Assembly (NCBI GenBank): GCA_015852425.1
Contig: JAAAIG010000378.1
Coordinates: 13,317-34,776, forward strand
DNA: 21,460 bases
Reading direction: 5' to 3'
Source: Gryganskiella cystojenkinii
Taxonomy: Eukaryota > Mortierellomycota > Mortierellomycetes > Mortierellales > Mortierellaceae
Shown here one piece after another: positions 19,301 to 21,460 of this stretch (within the stretch, counting starts at the first letter, position 1; each line of letters begins with the position of its first letter). The notes beneath the pieces are model-generated. The model made no database searches. It was given only the letters and a program-made list of their open reading frames with translations, and was not told where the DNA came from. A program made the translations under genes and the position numbers.

Positions 19301-20789
19301 ATCTATTTGTTTTTCAGGCTGTTGAACTGTATTGAGGCGTCGCATATGAAATTGGCGTCGCCCATCAAAAAACAAAAGAACCAGCATATTAAAACCTGCA
19401 TGCGACATTAATAATAACACTTTCCCATCCCCGATTTCACGGCATTCATGTCAATTCGAACGGTCCAGAGTCAAGAACGCCTTGCTGGCAGAAATACTAT
19501 ACGAGCACGATCAAAAGCCCGAGACCCAAATCATTTCGATAAAAAATATCTCTCAGCTGGCGTAGTGGGCTGACAAGGACCAGCAGTCCTACAATTGCGA
19601 TGATCTGCTCTTTCCTTTTTTGCCGGATGACCAAAAAAACACCACTCGTACTCATCTTTCGGAAATTGTTGATTGCTCCGGGACACAAAGACAACGGTGA
19701 CAAGGCATGGAAAACAACAAAAAGCACTAACGAAACAACGATAAGAAAACTATAAAGAACCTTCTTTCCCGCGCGCGCATGATAGCAGTAATGCTTCGCG
19801 TGTATGGAATCGAACGCTTTCGGAGGAGAAAACAATAGTACAGACAGAGGTTTGTGACCACTGCGCACTTAGGACTTGAATTCTTCGTGAGGTCCACTAA
19901 GCATTGAAAAGTGCCCGAACCTACAAAGAGGCACGAGAAGGAGAGAGCTTCCTTCGACATTATTAATTTCCTCTTATTTTTCGGAGCACTGTTGCATCCC
20001 ACGGCAAAAATCGCGCGGAAGACTGATCTATCACAACCTCTTTCCCACTACCTGTGGAGAATAATCATGAAAGCGTGTTCTGAGCAGTCAAAGCGCGATT
20101 TTCTCTACACTATCTGACAAAATTGGTTAGAAGGAAGGGGAGACATGTGTAACGTGCACAAAAGAACCTGTTCTATTTCTGGACTCGTGTCAACTTCCCA
20201 ATTCATGAGAACGATCCGTATACAATTCCACTAGTGAGTTTGATACATCAGTAGCATAATAATGTAGGGGATAGCAGTTTTTTTTCTGCGACTTCTTTTA
20301 AGGAGCGCTAATTAAGACGGAACATTCCTTTTGATAGTGGCGACACCATATGAGCGCCAAAACAAGACGAGAGGATTGTCAAGCGTCAAAGAAGGAAACA
20401 GGGGTGGAGATCAGTACGATAAGCATTTAGACTGGCAGAGTAACTCTTCCCTTTCGTCTGTAGGTATGGGAAAAATAGCCAGAAACAGAAGGATAACAAC
20501 GCAGGTTTGTCAACACAGACTCTAGATGCCCTGTTTCTGCCCGGTAGTCGAATAAATTCCGCCTTGGCATATCAGGAGAAAACGTGCGGCTCAGATTGTC
20601 TTCGTCTTACAGACGCAGTCCGTAGTGTCTCCAACGAAGAGCATGTGCTCGGGGGAGGGGGAGGGGGGGGGGGGGCTTGCGATGGCTAGATTATACGTTT
20701 GCAATGGATGAAATGGACAAGGCTGTTCCCAATGCCAAGTTGATATTTGCGCATTTGTAAAGCCCATGTTAGTGAAGTTATGTCATGGA
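19301..20789. other. Apparently gene-free stretch
   Basis: Open frames on either strand are short, mostly start at GTG or TTG, and show no recognisable domain. Base composition is closer to the genome average than in the A/T-run region to the left. A G-rich tract lies at 20651-20675. Nothing else is supported. Confidence 0.4.
20651..20675 (+). repeat. G-rich tract (G5-A-G5-A-G13)
   Basis: G5, A, G5, A, then G13 in a row. Such a run has the composition needed for a G-quadruplex on the plus strand. Confidence 0.8.
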
Positions 20790-21056
20790 TCATTGCCGTC
20801 GACGAAGATCTGCACAGTTATCATCCTTGATAAACGACACAAAGGAGTTCTGGCGATTCTGTCCGAGGTTCACGTTATATGTCAGGCGAAAGAATTCAGA
20901 ACCACCGAACATTCCACTTGAAAAGAGAACGAAGTTTGATACACCTGCCTCGATGACGACAGCTGCTTCTGTAAAGAGGTAGTTTGGGCAGTTCTTGCGA
21001 TCTCGGGATCCAAAGATCCAGAACAGAACAGATATAAATCTAAAGATATTGATGGC
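20790..21056 (-). pseudogene. Coding-like minus-strand frame without a start codon: terminal exon or relic
   Basis: A minus-strand frame is open for 88 codons from just after a TGA at 21059-21057 to a TGA at 20792-20790. The last 70 or so residues read like real protein: KNCPNYLFTEAAVVIEAGV, then SNFVLFSSGMFGGSEFFRL, TYNVNLGQNRQNSFVSFI, KDDNCADLRRRQ. Codon choice (GTC, ATC, TTC, AAC, CTC) matches the other genes here. No ATG stands at its head. AG dinucleotides after pyrimidines (CTCTTTACAG at about 20972, ATCTTTAG at about 21043) could be acceptors for an upstream exon. The pattern of aromatic residue, FxG and a later SFVSF is loosely like a beta/gamma-crystallin Greek key; that is only a suggestion. 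It could be the last exon of a small, possibly secreted protein or a relic. Confidence 0.4.
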
Positions 21057-21059
21057 TCA

Positions 21060-21460
21060 AGAGTGATATCAAAATGTTCTTTTTTCAGCCTGTATTGACT
21101 TTCATTTGGTAGTGTCTTTGGGCCAACCATTCTTTCCCGAATGGCACTATTGTTATACAGCAACATTGCTCAGTCTCTTTTCTCGTCTTCCTTTTTTTAC
21201 ACTCTCACTCCCTTCTAAAAAAGAATGACCATCGTCTCTGGCCAAGCTCTATTCTGCTATTTTGTCACCTTTAAAGAACAAAAGGACATGTTGTGTTGCC
21301 GTTTAGGTATTCCTTTTTGCCACCAATATTTTACTCCTCCTCTGCAGTGCAGACAACAGCAGTCACATTAACCCTTAGCGCAGGGTCCACTTAGAAACTG
21401 ACGGTGTGGCTTTGGAAAATTGATTATCTGTGAATAAGTAAAGTAAATTATGTCCGTGAT
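21060..21460. other. Right edge, no gene recognised
   Basis: A/T-rich sequence with no convincing exon. If the frame at 20790-21056 is a terminal exon, its upstream exons should lie here or beyond the window, but I could not identify one. The only ATG-started minus-strand frame (to 21166) runs in a different frame and shows no coding character. Confidence 0.35.

Noticed and set aside
19497..19868. Minus-strand 123-codon frame with hydrophobic segments
   Set aside because: It begins at GTG, lies in sequence with no other coding signs, and hydrophobicity alone is expected from T-rich DNA.

Overview
The window looks like nuclear DNA of an early-diverging fungus, most likely Mortierella-like (Mucoromycota sensu lato). 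This is inferred from four things: short GT-AG introns of about 86-253 nt, compact genes, a BK/Slo-type potassium channel (a family I associate with early-diverging fungi and not with Dikarya), and the style of two decayed elements. No species-level marker is present. No rRNA, tRNA, CRISPR array or intact transposon was seen.

Left part (1-5060): two plus-strand, two-exon genes (260-954 and 4248-4963) encode paralogous four-span membrane proteins. Both have an N-terminal CCCC motif, a WW pair, a VDxCYK motif and one phase-1 intron at the same place. The 3.3 kb between them holds two decayed minus-strand coding relics. One (1278-1640) still shows its splice junction. The other (2148-2765) keeps one long frame broken only by stop codons and resembles the C-terminal zinc-ribbon/RuvC-III part of a TnpB/Fanzor-like transposase.

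Centre (5633-14751): a nine-exon plus-strand gene encodes a 1574-residue BK-like potassium channel with TVGYGD filter, RCK1, a very long disordered linker and RCK2. Its calcium-bowl position carries no acidic cluster. It converges, with only 116 bp between stop codons, on a four-exon minus-strand gene for a 957-residue CtIP/Ctp1/Sae2-type DNA end-resection factor with CxxC, RHR and a TP site.

Right part (15237-21460): a two-exon minus-strand ornithine decarboxylase gene has all the active-site residues I looked for. Upstream of it lie about 2.4 kb rich in A/T homopolymers, then mostly featureless sequence. Near the right edge an ATG-less but coding-like minus-strand frame (20790-21056) may be the last exon or a relic of a small protein gene.

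The genes do not form an obvious pathway. The neighbourhood mixes membrane proteins (tetraspans, K+ channel) with housekeeping functions (DNA repair, polyamine synthesis). All exon joins were made by eye from frame continuity and GT/AG borders; each summed coding length is divisible by three.
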